Assembly: GCA_937888825.1 (NCBI GenBank)
Contig: CALBFE010000099.1
Coordinates: 91,896 to 155,895 of the forward strand
Direction: 5' to 3'
Length of the DNA stretch: 64,000 nucleotides
Origin: an uncultured Actinomycetes bacterium
GTDB taxonomy: Bacteria; Actinomycetota; Actinomycetes; Nanopelagicales; Nanopelagicaceae
The stretch's first letter is position 1. The number at the start of each line of letters is the position of its first letter. The position numbers were made by a program, and so were the translations under genes. Below are positions 8,630 through 18,992 of this stretch, one piece after another. Under the pieces are notes generated by a model. It did no database searches and was not told the origin of the DNA. It saw only the letters and a list, made by a program, of their open reading frames with translations.

Positions 8630-9940
8630 GTGATTCGCACAGTAGATCTTCGTGGCAAAGCCCTCACTAAGGCTGGTTATAACGCCGAACTCCCGCGTGC
8701 TGCTTTAGATGTTGCCCAAGCTATGGCCTTAGTTGAGCCAATTCTGCACCGTGTGAAAACTGGTGGTGAAAGCGAACTCATTAGATTGGCCCAAGAATTC
8801 GATGGAGTTACTCCTGCTTCCATTCGCGTTGCACAGCAGGCTTTAGATTCGGCTTTAGATTCATTGGATCCTGCTATTCGCGCCGCACTTGAGCTTTCAA
8901 TCGAGCGCGTGAGAAAAGTTCACAACGATCAGGTAAGAGTGGATAAAACCACAACTGTTGTGGATGGTGGCAGCGTTACTGAAAAGTGGATCCCGGTCGA
9001 TCGTGTGGGCCTCTATGTTCCAGGTGGTCGTGCGGTTTATCCAAGCAGCGTTGTGATGAATGTTGTGCCGGCTCAAATAGCAAAAGTTTCATCGATAGCT
9101 GTTGCTTCACCGCCTCAAAAAGAATTCGCAGGATTGCCTCACCCAACTATTTTGGCTACGTGCGCACTTCTTGGCATTACCGAGGTATATGCCGTTGGGG
9201 GAGCACAGGCAATTGCAATGTTTGCTTACGGTGTTGAAGGCTTATGTGAGAAAAGTGATCTTGTTACAGGTCCAGGCAATATCTATGTGGCTGCGGCTAA
9301 ACGCGCACTGCGTGGCGTGATTGGTATTGATTCAGAAGCTGGACCAACTGAGATAGCAATTCTGGCAGACTCTTCTGCGCTAGCAACAGATGTTGCTGCA
9401 GACTTAATTAGCCAAGCCGAGCACGATGTCATTGCTGCAGCTATTTTGGTAACAGATTCAAATGAGTTAGCCGAGGGCGTTGAGGCAGAACTAAAAATAC
9501 AAGTTGGTAAGACTAAACACAAAGAGCGTATTACTGCTGCGTTGTCTGGAGTACAGTCAGCGATTGTCTTAGTTGATGATATGAAGCAGGGGATTGATGT
9601 TGTTAATGCCTATGCTGCAGAACACTTAGAAATTCAGACGAAGAATGCACGTGAAGATGCTGCACAGATTAGAAATGCTGGAGCAGTATTTATCGGTCGA
9701 TTCTCACCAGTCTCACTGGGAGATTATTCAGCGGGCTCTAATCACGTCTTGCCTACAGGTGGATGTGCTTGTCATTCAAGTGGTTTATCAGTACAGACAT
9801 TCCTGCGTGGCCTTCACTTTATTGAATACAGCGAAAAAGCATTCACTGACCTAGTGCCAACTGTTGTGACATTAGCAAATTCTGAAGACCTGCCTGCACA
9901 CGGACAAGCCATGACTGTCAGATTGGAAAATCATAAGTGA
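8630..9940 (+). CDS. hisD: Histidinol dehydrogenase
   Basis: Catalyses the last two oxidations of histidine synthesis, L-histidinol to L-histidine with NAD. Conserved segments include the glycine-rich [42 protein letters not shown] and the metal-site region [11 protein letters not shown]. At 436 residues it is typical. The GTG start gives MIRTVDLRG, the usual actinobacterial N-terminus. It is the first gene of a run extending to lgt; the 42-base gap from dnaE contains a -10-like TACAAT. The stop overlaps hisC as GTGA. Confidence 0.97.
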   Translation: MIRTVDLRGKALTKAGYNAELPRAALDVAQAMALVEPILHRVKTGGESELIRLAQEFDGVTPASIRVAQQALDSALDSLDPAIRAALELSIERVRKVHNDQVRVDKTTTVVDGGSVTEKWIPVDRVGLYVPGGRAVYPSSVVMNVVPAQIAKVSSIAVASPPQKEFAGLPHPTILATCALLGITEVYAVGGAQAIAMFAYGVEGLCEKSDLVTGPGNIYVAAAKRALRGVIGIDSEAGPTEIAILADSSALATDVAADLISQAEHDVIAAAILVTDSNELAEGVEAELKIQVGKTKHKERITAALSGVQSAIVLVDDMKQGIDVVNAYAAEHLEIQTKNAREDAAQIRNAGAVFIGRFSPVSLGDYSAGSNHVLPTGGCACHSSGLSVQTFLRGLHFIEYSEKAFTDLVPTVVTLANSEDLPAHGQAMTVRLENHK

Positions 9941-11022
9941 ATTGGCCAACTTGGTTGCCGCTGCGCAAGGACTTAACTCCGCTCACACCATATGGAGCTC
10001 CACAGGTTCCTGCACAAGCATCACTTAACACTAATGAGAATCCATATTCTCCTTCACCCGCTCTACAGAAAGCGATAGCCGATGCGATCTTGGTTGTCGC
10101 AGCCAATTTAAATCGCTATCCAAATCGGGACGCTGATGTGTTGCGCAGTAAGTTGGCAGGCTATATCAACGCCAGCGCAAGTGTGAAAGTTACATTAGAT
10201 AATATTTGGGCGGCTAATGGCAGCAATGAAATCATTCAATCTATTTTTCTAGCTTTTGGGCAGGGAAGTGCACTTGGTTTCACTCCTTCATATTCGATGC
10301 ACCCACTCATTGCTAAGGTGTGTGGAACTGCGTGGATAGATGGAAAGCGAAATACAGATTTCTCACTCAATGTGCAATTGGCAGTTGAGCAGATTGCAGA
10401 ATCAAAACCAGTACTTACTTTTATTACAACTCCTAATAACCCAACGGGTGGGTCTGTTTCAATCTCTGAGATCAAGTTACTTGCAGATGCTGTGGCGAAG
10501 GTGAACGGCTTACTTATTGTGGATGAGGCTTACGCTGAGTTTTCATCAGAGGAATCTGCGATTACTTTGATTGATAAGAATCCTCATGTCGTAGTGATTC
10601 GTACCATGAGCAAGGCATTTGCATTTGCAGGAGCACGAGTGGGTTATTTGGTCAGTGATAGTTCGGTCAAAGATGCCATGATGCTTGTGAGATTGCCGTA
10701 TCACTTAAGTGCGCTGACTCAAGCTGCGGCATCAGTTGCTATTGATTTCAAAGAGGAACTGCTGGGATATGTCTCTGAGTTGATACGAGCTCGGGAGTCA
10801 TTAACTGCGCAACTACGCGCATTGGGCCTTGTGACTTTGCCGAGCAGCGCAAACTTCATCCTATTTACAGGATTTAGTGCAGATGCCCCTAAACTTTGGA
10901 GTGAACTACTAGGCAAAGGCGTCCTAATTCGAGATGTCGGTCTACCAGGGTATTTACGAGTAACTGTCGGCAACGAAGCCGAAAACACATTATTTATATC
11001 TGCATTAAAAGAACTCATCTAA
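9937..11022 (+). CDS. hisC: Histidinol-phosphate aminotransferase
   Basis: PLP-dependent class I/II aminotransferase converting imidazole acetol phosphate to histidinol phosphate. The N-terminal [14 protein letters not shown] block and the PLP lysine in [16 protein letters not shown] are present, with TPNNPTGG in the middle. At 361 residues it is normal. GTG is chosen because it overlaps the hisD stop by four bases, which gives translational coupling. In related organisms such enzymes sometimes also act on aromatic amino acids; the sequence alone does not settle that. Confidence 0.95.
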   Translation: MNWPTWLPLRKDLTPLTPYGAPQVPAQASLNTNENPYSPSPALQKAIADAILVVAANLNRYPNRDADVLRSKLAGYINASASVKVTLDNIWAANGSNEIIQSIFLAFGQGSALGFTPSYSMHPLIAKVCGTAWIDGKRNTDFSLNVQLAVEQIAESKPVLTFITTPNNPTGGSVSISEIKLLADAVAKVNGLLIVDEAYAEFSSEESAITLIDKNPHVVVIRTMSKAFAFAGARVGYLVSDSSVKDAMMLVRLPYHLSALTQAAASVAIDFKEELLGYVSELIRARESLTAQLRALGLVTLPSSANFILFTGFSADAPKLWSELLGKGVLIRDVGLPGYLRVTVGNEAENTLFISALKELI

Positions 11023-11034
11023 AGAGAGGCCACC

Positions 11035-11619
11035 ATGAGAACAGCACGAGTCGAAAGGGCAACTAAAGAGTCACATGTTTTAGTTGAACTTAATCTAGAT
11101 GGCCAAGGCGTCATCGATGTTTCAACTGGTGTGCCATTTTTTGACCACATGATGTCTCAACTTGGTAAGCACTCTGGCTTTGATCTGACTATCAAAACAA
11201 CGGGTGATATTGAAGTCGATTCTCACCATAGCGTTGAAGATACGTCATTGGCATTTGGCCAAGCTTTACGTGAGGCGTTGGGTGATAAGGCTGGTATTCG
11301 TCGTTTCGGTGACTCCATGGTTCCACTCGATGAGGTTTTAGTTCAAGCAGCTGTTGATCTTTCAGGTCGTCCTTATTTAGTTCACCGCCAGCCAGAGATT
11401 GTTGAACTCATCGGAACTTTTGATACAACACTCGGAAAACATATCTGGGAATCAATTGTTGCTGAGGCACATATTGCTTTGCATATCCGTGTGCTTGAAG
11501 GAAGAAATGCACACCATGTTTTTGAAGCACAGTTCAAAGCAGTTGCCCGTGCTCTGCGCGATGCAGTTTCACTTGATGGAAGAGTCGCAGGTATCCCGTC
11601 AACTAAAGGCTCTCTTTGA
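11035..11619 (+). CDS. hisB: Imidazoleglycerol-phosphate dehydratase
   Basis: Dehydrates imidazole glycerol phosphate to imidazole acetol phosphate. The metal-binding histidine motifs of the monofunctional enzyme are seen in FFDHMMSQLGKHSGFD, DSHHSVEDTSLAFG and HIALHIRVLEGRNAHHVFEAQFKA. At 194 residues it is the single-domain type without the histidinol-phosphatase domain found in E. coli HisB, so the phosphatase must be another gene. AGAGAGG precedes the ATG. Its TGA overlaps the TTG start of hisH. Confidence 0.96.
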   Translation: MRTARVERATKESHVLVELNLDGQGVIDVSTGVPFFDHMMSQLGKHSGFDLTIKTTGDIEVDSHHSVEDTSLAFGQALREALGDKAGIRRFGDSMVPLDEVLVQAAVDLSGRPYLVHRQPEIVELIGTFDTTLGKHIWESIVAEAHIALHIRVLEGRNAHHVFEAQFKAVARALRDAVSLDGRVAGIPSTKGSL

Positions 11620-12218
11620 TCGCAATTCTTGATTCTGGTTCGGGCAACTTGCGATCGGCTGAAAGAGCATTTGCTACTTCTGGTCTAGATGTAGTTGTCA
11701 CGGCAGATCGCGCCGTTGCACTTGAAGCTGATGGCTTAGTTGTTCCAGGTGTTGGCGCTTTTGCTGCTTGTATGCAGGGATTGCAAACTGTTGATGGCGC
11801 AGCAATTATCCGTGAACGAATTGCGAATGAAAGACCTGTCTTAGGAATTTGTATTGGTATGCAAATTCTTTTCCAAGAGGGTAGTGAGCATGGCGAAAAT
11901 GGTAATCATTCAGGTGTTGGTGTCTGGGAAGGTGAAGTTTCTCGGCTTGATGCACCGATATTGCCTCATATGGGTTGGAACAACGTTGAGAGTGATTCGA
12001 ACTCCACGCTATTTAAAGGTGTAGCAGGGGAATCGTTCTATTTTGTTCACTCATTTGCGGCTAAGAGAGCTGTTGGCAAAATGCAGGGGTGGAGCTTTCA
12101 TGGAGAAAAGTTTTTAGCCGCAGTTGAAGATGGTTATGTTTCAGCAACACAATTTCACCCAGAAAAATCTGGAGACGCAGGATTAGCTTTGATTGCGAAT
12201 TGGGTGAAATCACTATGA
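11616..12218 (+). CDS. hisH: Imidazole glycerol phosphate synthase, glutaminase subunit
   Basis: Releases ammonia from glutamine and passes it to HisF. The class I amidotransferase triad is visible: nucleophile Cys at about residue 79 in [10 protein letters not shown], and His/Glu in TQFHPEKS. The TTG start overlaps the hisB stop (TTGA) and gives [16 protein letters not shown], the usual N-terminus. At 200 residues it is normal. Its partner hisF is two genes downstream, separated by priA. Confidence 0.95.
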   Translation: MIAILDSGSGNLRSAERAFATSGLDVVVTADRAVALEADGLVVPGVGAFAACMQGLQTVDGAAIIRERIANERPVLGICIGMQILFQEGSEHGENGNHSGVGVWEGEVSRLDAPILPHMGWNNVESDSNSTLFKGVAGESFYFVHSFAAKRAVGKMQGWSFHGEKFLAAVEDGYVSATQFHPEKSGDAGLALIANWVKSL

Positions 12219-12940
12219 GTTACTTAGAACTTCTCCCCGCAGTTGATGTTAAAGACGGGCGTGCTGTGCGCTTAGTGCAAGGTGAGCTTGCCAAAGAAAG
12301 CATTTATGGAGCCCCGTTAGAAGTTGCACTTGAGTTTCAGGCAGCAGGCGCCGAGTGGTTGCACCTAGTTGATCTTGATGCCGCATTTGGCCGTGGCAGT
12401 AACGCTGCGTTGTTAGCAGAGGTTGTTGGTGCCTTAGATATAAAGGTTGAGCTCTCCGGAGGCATTAGAGACGATGAGTCTTTGCGCAGAGCACTTGCAA
12501 CGGGGTGTGCGCGAGTAAATCTTGGAACTGCAGCGTTGGAAGATCCTGCATGGACTGCGCGAGTGATTGGTGAGTTCGGTGATCGAATTGCCGTTGGACT
12601 TGATGTGCGAGGACATGTTCTTGCTGCACGAGGATGGACTAAAGAGGGCGGAGATCTCTTTGAAACTCTCTCACGATTAGATAGAGATGGTTGTGCTCGC
12701 TATGTAGTTACCGATGTTACAAAAGATGGCACTCTGACAGGACCAAATTTGGAACTACTTCAATCTGTTTGTGTAGCAACTACCAAGCCAGTTGTGGCAA
12801 GTGGTGGTATTTCTTCTTTGGTTGATATTCAAGCTTTGTGTGATTTGCATGCAACAGGTGTTGAAGGTGCAATTGTTGGTAAGGCTTTATATGCCGGTGC
12901 TTTTACTTTGCAAGAAGCGCTGAAAGTTACAGGACGATGA
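12215..12940 (+). CDS. priA: Phosphoribosyl isomerase A, bifunctional HisA/TrpF (PriA)
   Basis: Isomerises ProFAR (histidine pathway) and, in Actinobacteria, also phosphoribosyl anthranilate (tryptophan pathway). The (beta/alpha)8 barrel carries catalytic aspartates in [19 protein letters not shown] and [15 protein letters not shown]. The [12 protein letters not shown] segment matches the Arg-Gly-Trp loop of dual-substrate PriA and differs from HisA proper. The track ORF begins at 12200, but ATG 12215 overlaps the hisH stop and gives the standard [12 protein letters not shown]. The lack of a trpF in the adjacent trp genes fits a dual role, though trpF elsewhere cannot be excluded. Confidence 0.93.
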   Translation: MSYLELLPAVDVKDGRAVRLVQGELAKESIYGAPLEVALEFQAAGAEWLHLVDLDAAFGRGSNAALLAEVVGALDIKVELSGGIRDDESLRRALATGCARVNLGTAALEDPAWTARVIGEFGDRIAVGLDVRGHVLAARGWTKEGGDLFETLSRLDRDGCARYVVTDVTKDGTLTGPNLELLQSVCVATTKPVVASGGISSLVDIQALCDLHATGVEGAIVGKALYAGAFTLQEALKVTGR

Positions 12941-13710
12941 CACTTTCAGTTCGCATCATTCCTTGTCTGGATGTCACTAATGGACGTGTGGTGAAAGGTG
13001 TCAACTTCACCAACTTGGTCGATGCAGGGGATCCAGTTGAAATGGCTGCCCTTTATGGGGCTGAAGGCGCCGATGAATTAACTTTTCTTGACATCTCAGC
13101 AAGCGTTGATGGACGTGAGACTACTTTGGATGTTGTTCGCCGCACAGCTGAACAAGTATTTATTCCCCTTACAGTTGGTGGGGGAATTAGAAATGTTGCC
13201 GATGTTGATCGTTTACTTCGAGCAGGCGCCGATAAAGTTTCAATTAATACTGCTGCTATTGAACGTCCAGAATTAATTGCCGAAATTGCAGATCGATTTG
13301 GTTCACAAGTACTTGTTCTCTCAGTTGATGCCAGACGTGCTCGGACAGAGTCAGGATTTGAAGTAACAACTCATGGTGGCCGAGATGGCACAGAAATCGA
13401 TGCCCTCAAATGGATTGAGAAAGCGTGCGCATTGGGTGTGGGGGAGATTCTCCTTAACTCAATGGATGCCGACGGTACTCGTGCTGGTTATGACATTGGA
13501 ATGATTAGTGCGATGCGTTCAGTATCAAAGGTGCCATTAATTGCCAGTGGAGGTGCTGGAACTTTGGCAGATTTTGGTGCAGCCCTTGATGCGGGAGCAG
13601 ATGCGCTTTTGGCAGCCAGCGTGTTCCATTTTGGAATTCACCGCATAGGGGATGTGAAGTCATACCTTGATTCGCACAATTATCCCGTGCGCGCCGTGGC
13701 TGTTAGGTAA
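12937..13710 (+). CDS. hisF: Imidazole glycerol phosphate synthase, cyclase subunit
   Basis: Uses HisH-derived ammonia to make imidazole glycerol phosphate and AICAR. The barrel shows the catalytic aspartates in [15 protein letters not shown] and [13 protein letters not shown], plus phosphate-binding GGGIRN and ASGGAG segments. At 257 residues it is typical. The ATG overlaps the priA stop by four bases. Confidence 0.97.
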   Translation: MTLSVRIIPCLDVTNGRVVKGVNFTNLVDAGDPVEMAALYGAEGADELTFLDISASVDGRETTLDVVRRTAEQVFIPLTVGGGIRNVADVDRLLRAGADKVSINTAAIERPELIAEIADRFGSQVLVLSVDARRARTESGFEVTTHGGRDGTEIDALKWIEKACALGVGEILLNSMDADGTRAGYDIGMISAMRSVSKVPLIASGGAGTLADFGAALDAGADALLAASVFHFGIHRIGDVKSYLDSHNYPVRAVAVR

Positions 13711-13724
13711 GGCAGAATTAACCC

Positions 13725-14066
13725 ATGAGCGCTCTTGATCCAGAAGTGATGGCACTGCTTGAAGATCCAACAACGCTCATGCCTGCCGTTGTGCAAGATG
13801 CAACCTCTCATGAAGTTTTGATGCTTGCTTATATGAACTCTGAGTCATTAGCGCTCACTCTTAGCACCGGCAAAGCCACCTATTGGTCGCGCTCTCGAAA
13901 TGAGCTTTGGGTGAAAGGTGCAACTTCTGGGCATTTTCAAAACGTAATCACCGTTGCATTGGATTGCGATGGCGATGCATTACTTATCAACGTGCAACAA
14001 ATTGGAGTTGCTTGCCACACGGGTGAAAAAACTTGTTTTCACAGACCGTTAGCGCTGGGTAAGTAA
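13725..14066 (+). CDS. hisI: Phosphoribosyl-AMP cyclohydrolase
   Basis: Opens the adenine ring of PR-AMP in histidine synthesis. The metal-binding [26 protein letters not shown] region holds the conserved aspartates and cysteines. At 113 residues this is the single-domain cyclohydrolase; the pyrophosphohydrolase HisE is not fused and not in this window. A 14-base gap from hisF contains CAGAAT six bases before the ATG, a weak leaderless-like arrangement. trpE starts two bases after its stop, joining the his and trp blocks. Confidence 0.95.
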   Translation: MSALDPEVMALLEDPTTLMPAVVQDATSHEVLMLAYMNSESLALTLSTGKATYWSRSRNELWVKGATSGHFQNVITVALDCDGDALLINVQQIGVACHTGEKTCFHRPLALGK

Positions 14067-14068
14067 GA

Positions 14069-15553
14069 ATGAATCTTGATGAATTTCGCGCTTATGCCAA
14101 GATTTCAAATGTAATTCCAGTTTCAAGACGTCTGCTTGCTGATGGTGAAACGCCGTTGGGTGTTTATAGAAAACTGGCTAAGAATGCCGCAAATACCTTT
14201 TTGTTGGAATCAGCAGAACATGGTGGTGCATGGTCACGGTATTCATTTATTGGTGTGCGAAGTGAAGCAACGCTGAGTGAGAAAGATGGAAAGTCTTACT
14301 GGCAGGGCACAGCTCCAGCTGGTGCACCAACTGGAATTGATCCACTTGAAGCTCTGCGTCTTTCTGCATCACATTTGAAATCACCCACGATTCCAGGACT
14401 TCCTCCTCTGACAGGCGGCTTGGTCGGTTTTATGGGTTATGACGTTGTGAGACGACTCGAAAAACTTCCTAACCTTGCGAAAAAAGATCTGCCGCTTCCT
14501 GAGTTAAGTTTTATGTTGACTAGCGATTTAGCCGTTCTAGATCACAGTGATGGAACTATTACTTTAATTGCTAACGCCATTAACTGGGATGGCAGCGATG
14601 ATCGCATCGATGAAGCTTTCAATGCATGCAACGAGCGCTTAGATCGTATGCAGGCAGAATTAGCTGCGCCCCTAGATGGCGAGATTGCGCAGATTGATTC
14701 ACATACTTCACCAACCTTTAATGCCAATATGAGCCCTGCTGATTTCAAGGCAAAGATTGCAATTGCAAAAGAGGAGATTTTGGCTGGAGAGGCTTTTCAG
14801 ATTGTTCTTTCCCAACGTTTTTCAATGCCATGTTCTGCTGATGCAATCGATGTTTATCGCATGCTGCGTCTTAATAATCCAAGTCCGTATATGTATCTAT
14901 TCCGTTTCAATGAGGGAATCACAATTGTGGGATCAAGTCCTGAAGCGCTGGTGAAAGTTAATCAACGTGAAGTGATGATTCATCCCATTGCAGGAACTAG
15001 AAAGCGTTCGTCATCTCCAGAAGAGGATCACCGCCTAGGTGAAGAACTCTTGGCAGATCCAAAAGAGCGTGCAGAGCATTTAATGCTGGTTGATTTAGGC
15101 AGAAATGATCTGGGACGAGTGTGTGCTCCAGGATCAGTTGAAGTTATTGATTTCATGCACATTGAAAGATATTCACATGTGATGCATATCGTTTCAACAG
15201 TTACCGGCACATTGGCAGAGAAAGCAACTCCAGTCGATGCACTCTTTGCAGTCTTTCCTGCAGGCACTTTATCCGGAGCACCTAAGCCTCGGGCTATGGA
15301 GATTATTGAAGAACTCGAACCAACTCGTCGCGGAGTCTATGGAGGCATTGTTGGCTATCTAGATTTCACAGGAAACATCGACACATGTATCGCCATTAGA
15401 ACTGCCCTCATTCATGATGGAATTGCATATGTGCAAGCAGGGGCTGGAATCGTTGCAGATTCTGATGCAGAGTCAGAAAATCAAGAGTGTAGAAATAAAG
15501 CAGCGGCCGTCCTTATGGCTGTGGATTCGGCAAATAGATTGCGAAAGAACTAA
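14069..15553 (+). CDS. trpE: Anthranilate synthase component I
   Basis: Makes anthranilate from chorismate, the first step of tryptophan synthesis. The N-terminal part has LLES at about residues 45-48, the segment linked to feedback inhibition by tryptophan. The C-terminal chorismate-binding domain is complete (IVGSSPEALV, PIAGTRKR, DLGRNDLGRV, GTLSGAPKPRAMEIIEE, YVQAGAGIVADSDAESE). At 494 residues it is normal. The glutamine amidotransferase trpG and the transferase trpD are not nearby. Its TAA overlaps the next small ORF as TAATG. No Trp-rich leader peptide or attenuator was found before it. Confidence 0.95.
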   Translation: MNLDEFRAYAKISNVIPVSRRLLADGETPLGVYRKLAKNAANTFLLESAEHGGAWSRYSFIGVRSEATLSEKDGKSYWQGTAPAGAPTGIDPLEALRLSASHLKSPTIPGLPPLTGGLVGFMGYDVVRRLEKLPNLAKKDLPLPELSFMLTSDLAVLDHSDGTITLIANAINWDGSDDRIDEAFNACNERLDRMQAELAAPLDGEIAQIDSHTSPTFNANMSPADFKAKIAIAKEEILAGEAFQIVLSQRFSMPCSADAIDVYRMLRLNNPSPYMYLFRFNEGITIVGSSPEALVKVNQREVMIHPIAGTRKRSSSPEEDHRLGEELLADPKERAEHLMLVDLGRNDLGRVCAPGSVEVIDFMHIERYSHVMHIVSTVTGTLAEKATPVDALFAVFPAGTLSGAPKPRAMEIIEELEPTRRGVYGGIVGYLDFTGNIDTCIAIRTALIHDGIAYVQAGAGIVADSDAESENQECRNKAAAVLMAVDSANRLRKN

Positions 15554-15723
15554 TGGAGCAGTCAATAGCAATTGGTGTCAGCATTCTTGTTGTTTATGCG
15601 ATTGTTCTTCTTATAGGCAAGAAGTTCAAACTTTCTTCGCGCTATGAGAGAAAACCCCGTGTGCTAAATACGTGGAGCGCACTTGATGAAGGTATTGATC
15701 CAACTGTGCAGGATAAAAAATGA
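15553..15723 (+). CDS. Small single-span membrane protein between trpE and trpC
   Basis: A 56-codon frame too short for the ORF track. It starts with ATG sharing a base with the trpE stop (TAATG) and ends with a stop overlapping the trpC start (ATGA), so it fills the gap exactly. The product begins MEQSIAIGVSILVVYAIVLL, one clear transmembrane helix, followed by a basic KKFKLSSRYERKPR stretch and a polar tail with LNTWSALDEGIDPT. I know no function. Actinobacterial trp operons often have a membrane-protein gene or a small unassigned ORF at this position; this may be a reduced version or the small ORF sometimes called trpX in streptomycetes. The overlaps make a real gene likely. Confidence 0.8.
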   Translation: MEQSIAIGVSILVVYAIVLLIGKKFKLSSRYERKPRVLNTWSALDEGIDPTVQDKK

Positions 15724-16505
15724 GCGTTCTCGATTCAATCATTGAAGGAGTCCGTGAGGATTTAGCTGCTCGTAGAAAGCCATTGGCTCAACTACAAGAG
15801 GCGATGGATTCAGCAGCGTCCGTTCGCGATCCTTTAGAGACATTACTTCGCAATGAGCTTTCAGTCATTGCTGAAGTTAAGCGCTCATCTCCTAGTAAGG
15901 GGGCACTTGCCACAATTGCAGATCCGGCAAGTTTGGCTGAGCAGTATGAAAACGCTGGAGCAAGCGTGATTAGTGTGTTGACCGAAAGAAGGCGTTTTGG
16001 TGGTTCCCTTGCTGATCTAGATGCCGTTCGTTCGCGGGTGAACATTCCAATTTTGCGTAAAGATTTTATGGTTGATGAGTATCAATTCTTTGAAGCACGT
16101 GCTCATGGAGCCGATGTTGTGCTTCTGATAGTTGCTGCATTGAGTAAGTCACAGCTTATTGATTTTCATCAACTGGCTGAAGGCTTAGGCATGCGCTCAC
16201 TTGTTGAAGTGCATACCCATGATGAACTTGAAAGAGCGTTAGAAATCTCACCACGCATTGTTGGTGTTAATTCTCGTAACCTAAAAACTTTAGATGTTGA
16301 TGCTGGTGTATTTGTCGAATTGTTACCACTTATTCCAACTGATGTGGTGCGCGTGGCAGAATCTGGAATCTCTACACGGGCCGAGGTGGAGTTTGCGCAA
16401 AGTAATGGCGCTAGCACAATTTTGGTGGGTGAGGCCTTGGTTAAATCTTCCAATCCAGAGTTGGCGATGCGTGAACTTCTAGGCGAGGATAGGATTGGCT
16501 CATGA
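15720..16505 (+). CDS. trpC: Indole-3-glycerol phosphate synthase
   Basis: Closes the indole ring to form indole-3-glycerol phosphate. Barrel motifs include [13 protein letters not shown] (catalytic Lys and substrate site), [25 protein letters not shown] and GVNSRNLKT. At 261 residues it is a single-function enzyme with no fused TrpF domain. The start overlaps the preceding small ORF and the stop overlaps trpB, both as ATGA. Confidence 0.96.
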   Translation: MSVLDSIIEGVREDLAARRKPLAQLQEAMDSAASVRDPLETLLRNELSVIAEVKRSSPSKGALATIADPASLAEQYENAGASVISVLTERRRFGGSLADLDAVRSRVNIPILRKDFMVDEYQFFEARAHGADVVLLIVAALSKSQLIDFHQLAEGLGMRSLVEVHTHDELERALEISPRIVGVNSRNLKTLDVDAGVFVELLPLIPTDVVRVAESGISTRAEVEFAQSNGASTILVGEALVKSSNPELAMRELLGEDRIGS

Positions 16506-17698
16506 CAATCCAGACAAGTGATGTGCTTGGCCATTTTGGTCAATACGGTGGCCGTTTTGTGCCAGAAGCACTTATTGGAGCTTTGGATGAGTTAGAAGCA
16601 GCCCACAATGCTGCAAAAACCGATCCAGTTTTTCAGGCAGAACTTGCCGAACTTCACCGCACATATACAGGACGTCCAAGCATCATCACAGAAGCTAAGA
16701 GATTTTCTGAACACGCAGGTGGAGCAAGAATTTTGCTCAAGCGCGAAGATCTCAACCACACCGGTAGTCACAAGATCAATAATGTTTTAGGTCAAGCATT
16801 ACTTACAAAGAAGATGGGCAAGAAGCGTATCATCGCTGAAACTGGTGCAGGACAACATGGTGTTGCTGCTGCAACGGCCGCAGCGTTAATGGGACTTGAG
16901 TGTGTTGTCTACATGGGCGAAGAAGACACACGTCGTCAAGCACTCAATGTTGCGCGAATGAAATTGTTAGGTGCCGAAGTTGTTCCAGTAACTTCTGGAT
17001 CTCGCACACTCAAGGATGCGATCAATGAAGCGATGCGCGATTGGGTAACAAATGTTGCAACAACACATTACATGTTGGGCACAGTTGCCGGACCGCATCC
17101 ATTTCCAACAATGGTGCGCGATTTCCACAAAACAATTGGAGAAGAAGCTCGCGAACAGGTTTTAGCATTGACCGGTAAATTACCTGATGCGGTGCTTGCA
17201 TGCGTTGGGGGAGGATCTAATGCCATTGGAATTTTCCATGCTTTCATTCCAGATGCAGGCGTGCGCTTAATTGGTTTGGAAGCAGGTGGCGATGGAATTG
17301 AGACCGGGAGACATTCGGCAACTATAAGTGGAGGTTCACCGGGTGTATTGCACGGTGCTCGTTCATACATCATGCAAAATAGCGATGGACAAACCGTTGA
17401 ATCACATTCAATTTCTGCTGGGCTAGATTATCCAAGTGTTGGGCCAGAGCATGCATATTTGCATGACATTGGCCGCACCGAATACCGTGCAGTCAATGAT
17501 GATGCAGCCATGGCCGCATTTTCACTTCTGTGTCGCACTGAAGGAATTATTCCTGCCATTGAAACTGCCCATGCATTAGCTGGTGCATTAGTAATCGGTA
17601 ATGAATTGGGTCCTGATGCAACTCTGCTCATTAACCTTTCTGGCCGTGGGGATAAGGATGTTCAGACAGCTGCAGATTATTTCGGAATTCCGTTGTGA
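16502..17698 (+). CDS. trpB: Tryptophan synthase beta chain
   Basis: Condenses indole with serine using PLP. The PLP lysine is in HTGSHKINN, and the phosphate-binding glycine loop is [10 protein letters not shown]. The N-terminal [12 protein letters not shown] block is typical of the main TrpB1 class. At 398 residues it is complete. The start overlaps trpC and the stop overlaps trpA (GTGA), which suits near-equal synthesis of the two subunits. Confidence 0.97.
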   Translation: MTIQTSDVLGHFGQYGGRFVPEALIGALDELEAAHNAAKTDPVFQAELAELHRTYTGRPSIITEAKRFSEHAGGARILLKREDLNHTGSHKINNVLGQALLTKKMGKKRIIAETGAGQHGVAAATAAALMGLECVVYMGEEDTRRQALNVARMKLLGAEVVPVTSGSRTLKDAINEAMRDWVTNVATTHYMLGTVAGPHPFPTMVRDFHKTIGEEAREQVLALTGKLPDAVLACVGGGSNAIGIFHAFIPDAGVRLIGLEAGGDGIETGRHSATISGGSPGVLHGARSYIMQNSDGQTVESHSISAGLDYPSVGPEHAYLHDIGRTEYRAVNDDAAMAAFSLLCRTEGIIPAIETAHALAGALVIGNELGPDATLLINLSGRGDKDVQTAADYFGIPL

Positions 17699-18498
17699 GC
17701 ACAGCTTTAGATGTAGTTTTTGAAAAAGTACGTGCAGAAAATAGAGCCGCACTTATTGCATATATTCCAGCGGGATTTCCTTCCAAGTTGGGTTGCGAAA
17801 AAGCTATCAAAGCTTTGGCTGAGGCTGGCGTTGACGCTATTGAAATTGGATATCCCTACAGTGATCCGATTATGGATGGCCCAACAATTCAAGAAGCGGC
17901 AGAGATTTCCCTAAAAGGTGGCACAAATGCGGCAGATGTTTTCTCCGCGCTAAAGGTAGCAAGTGATATGGGTGTTGCATCAGTTGTTATGACGTATTGG
18001 AATCCCATTGAAAAATATGGTGTGAACGAGTTTGCACAATCCATCGCAGATAATGGTGGTTCTGGGGTTATTACCCCGGATCTAACAATTGAAGAATCTG
18101 GACGCTGGTTAGATGCGGTGGGTAAATCCGGAATTAATCCTATTTATGTTGTTGCACCAAGTACTTCGGATGCTCGTTTGACTCAAGTTACCTCTAAAAC
18201 CGGTGGCTTTGTCTATGCAGCATCTGTCATGGGAGTAACAGGGGCAAGAACAAATGTTTCAGTTGATGCCAGTGCCTTAGTTGCACGAGTGAAAAAGACT
18301 ACGGCGCTGCCAGTTTCAGTCGGTTTGGGTGTTTCAACACGGGAACAGGCAAAGCAAGTTGCGGCTTATGCAGATGGCGTCATTGTTGGCTCTGCATTTA
18401 TTAAACTGCTTTTAAATGCCAAATCTGAGCAAGAAGGATTAGATGCGATTTCAGCATTAGCAAAAGAGTTGGCGCTAGGAGTGCGAGAGGGTCGATGA
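17695..18498 (+). CDS. trpA: Tryptophan synthase alpha chain
   Basis: Splits indole-3-glycerol phosphate and channels indole to TrpB. Catalytic Glu and Asp are in [35 protein letters not shown] and [12 protein letters not shown] form the substrate and phosphate sites. At 267 residues it is normal. The GTG start overlaps the trpB stop. Its stop overlaps the start of a membrane protein unrelated to tryptophan. Confidence 0.97.
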   Translation: MSTALDVVFEKVRAENRAALIAYIPAGFPSKLGCEKAIKALAEAGVDAIEIGYPYSDPIMDGPTIQEAAEISLKGGTNAADVFSALKVASDMGVASVVMTYWNPIEKYGVNEFAQSIADNGGSGVITPDLTIEESGRWLDAVGKSGINPIYVVAPSTSDARLTQVTSKTGGFVYAASVMGVTGARTNVSVDASALVARVKKTTALPVSVGLGVSTREQAKQVAAYADGVIVGSAFIKLLLNAKSEQEGLDAISALAKELALGVREGR

Positions 18499-18992
18499 GT
18501 AACTTGCAGACGAAGTATCAACCTTTTATTACACTCCTTTGTCGCCTTCTTTTAGGTGGGGTGTTGTTAGTAGCAGGGGGATTAAAGGCCTTTAAACCTT
18601 CTGAGTCGGCCGGAGCAGTTGCCGCCTATAAAATCTTGCCCACAGATCTTGCTCACCTGATTGGCTATGCATTGCCGTGGTTAGAGATCGCTCTCGGAAT
18701 TCTTCTCATTATTGGCCTCACCACACGATTGGCCGCAATTGCTGGAACTGCTGTGATGATTATTTTCATTGCAGCAATCATTTCAGTGTGGGCGCGTGGC
18801 ATCCTCATTGACTGTGGTTGCTTTGGCGGGGGAGGCGAAGTTGATCCAAGCAAAGCTTCCGAAGCACATAGGGCCTATCTCATGGAGATTCTGCGCGATT
18901 TAGGTTTGGCTTTAAGCGGTATTTATCTATACTTTTTTCCCTACGGACGTTTAAGCATTGAAAAACCACTTCACAATATCGAGGAGCAGTAA
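18495..18992 (+). CDS. MauE/DoxX-like four-helix membrane protein
   Basis: About 165 residues with four hydrophobic segments. The first contains LLLGGVLLVAGGLKAF, the DoxX/MauE pattern. A conserved IDCGCFGGGGEVDPS loop with a Cys-Gly-Cys pair sits between the third and fourth helices. MauE-like proteins are thought to help supply or maintain redox equivalents for extracytoplasmic thiol proteins. The next gene, one base downstream of the stop, encodes a DsbA-like thioredoxin, so the pair may form a membrane thiol-redox system. That role is inferred from the CGC motif and the neighbour, not shown. Confidence 0.8.
   Translation: MSNLQTKYQPFITLLCRLLLGGVLLVAGGLKAFKPSESAGAVAAYKILPTDLAHLIGYALPWLEIALGILLIIGLTTRLAAIAGTAVMIIFIAAIISVWARGILIDCGCFGGGGEVDPSKASEAHRAYLMEILRDLGLALSGIYLYFFPYGRLSIEKPLHNIEEQ

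Noticed and set aside
14040-14068. Trp attenuator or leader peptide ahead of trpE
   Set aside because: Only two bases separate hisI and trpE, and no Trp-rich short frame or terminator pair is present.
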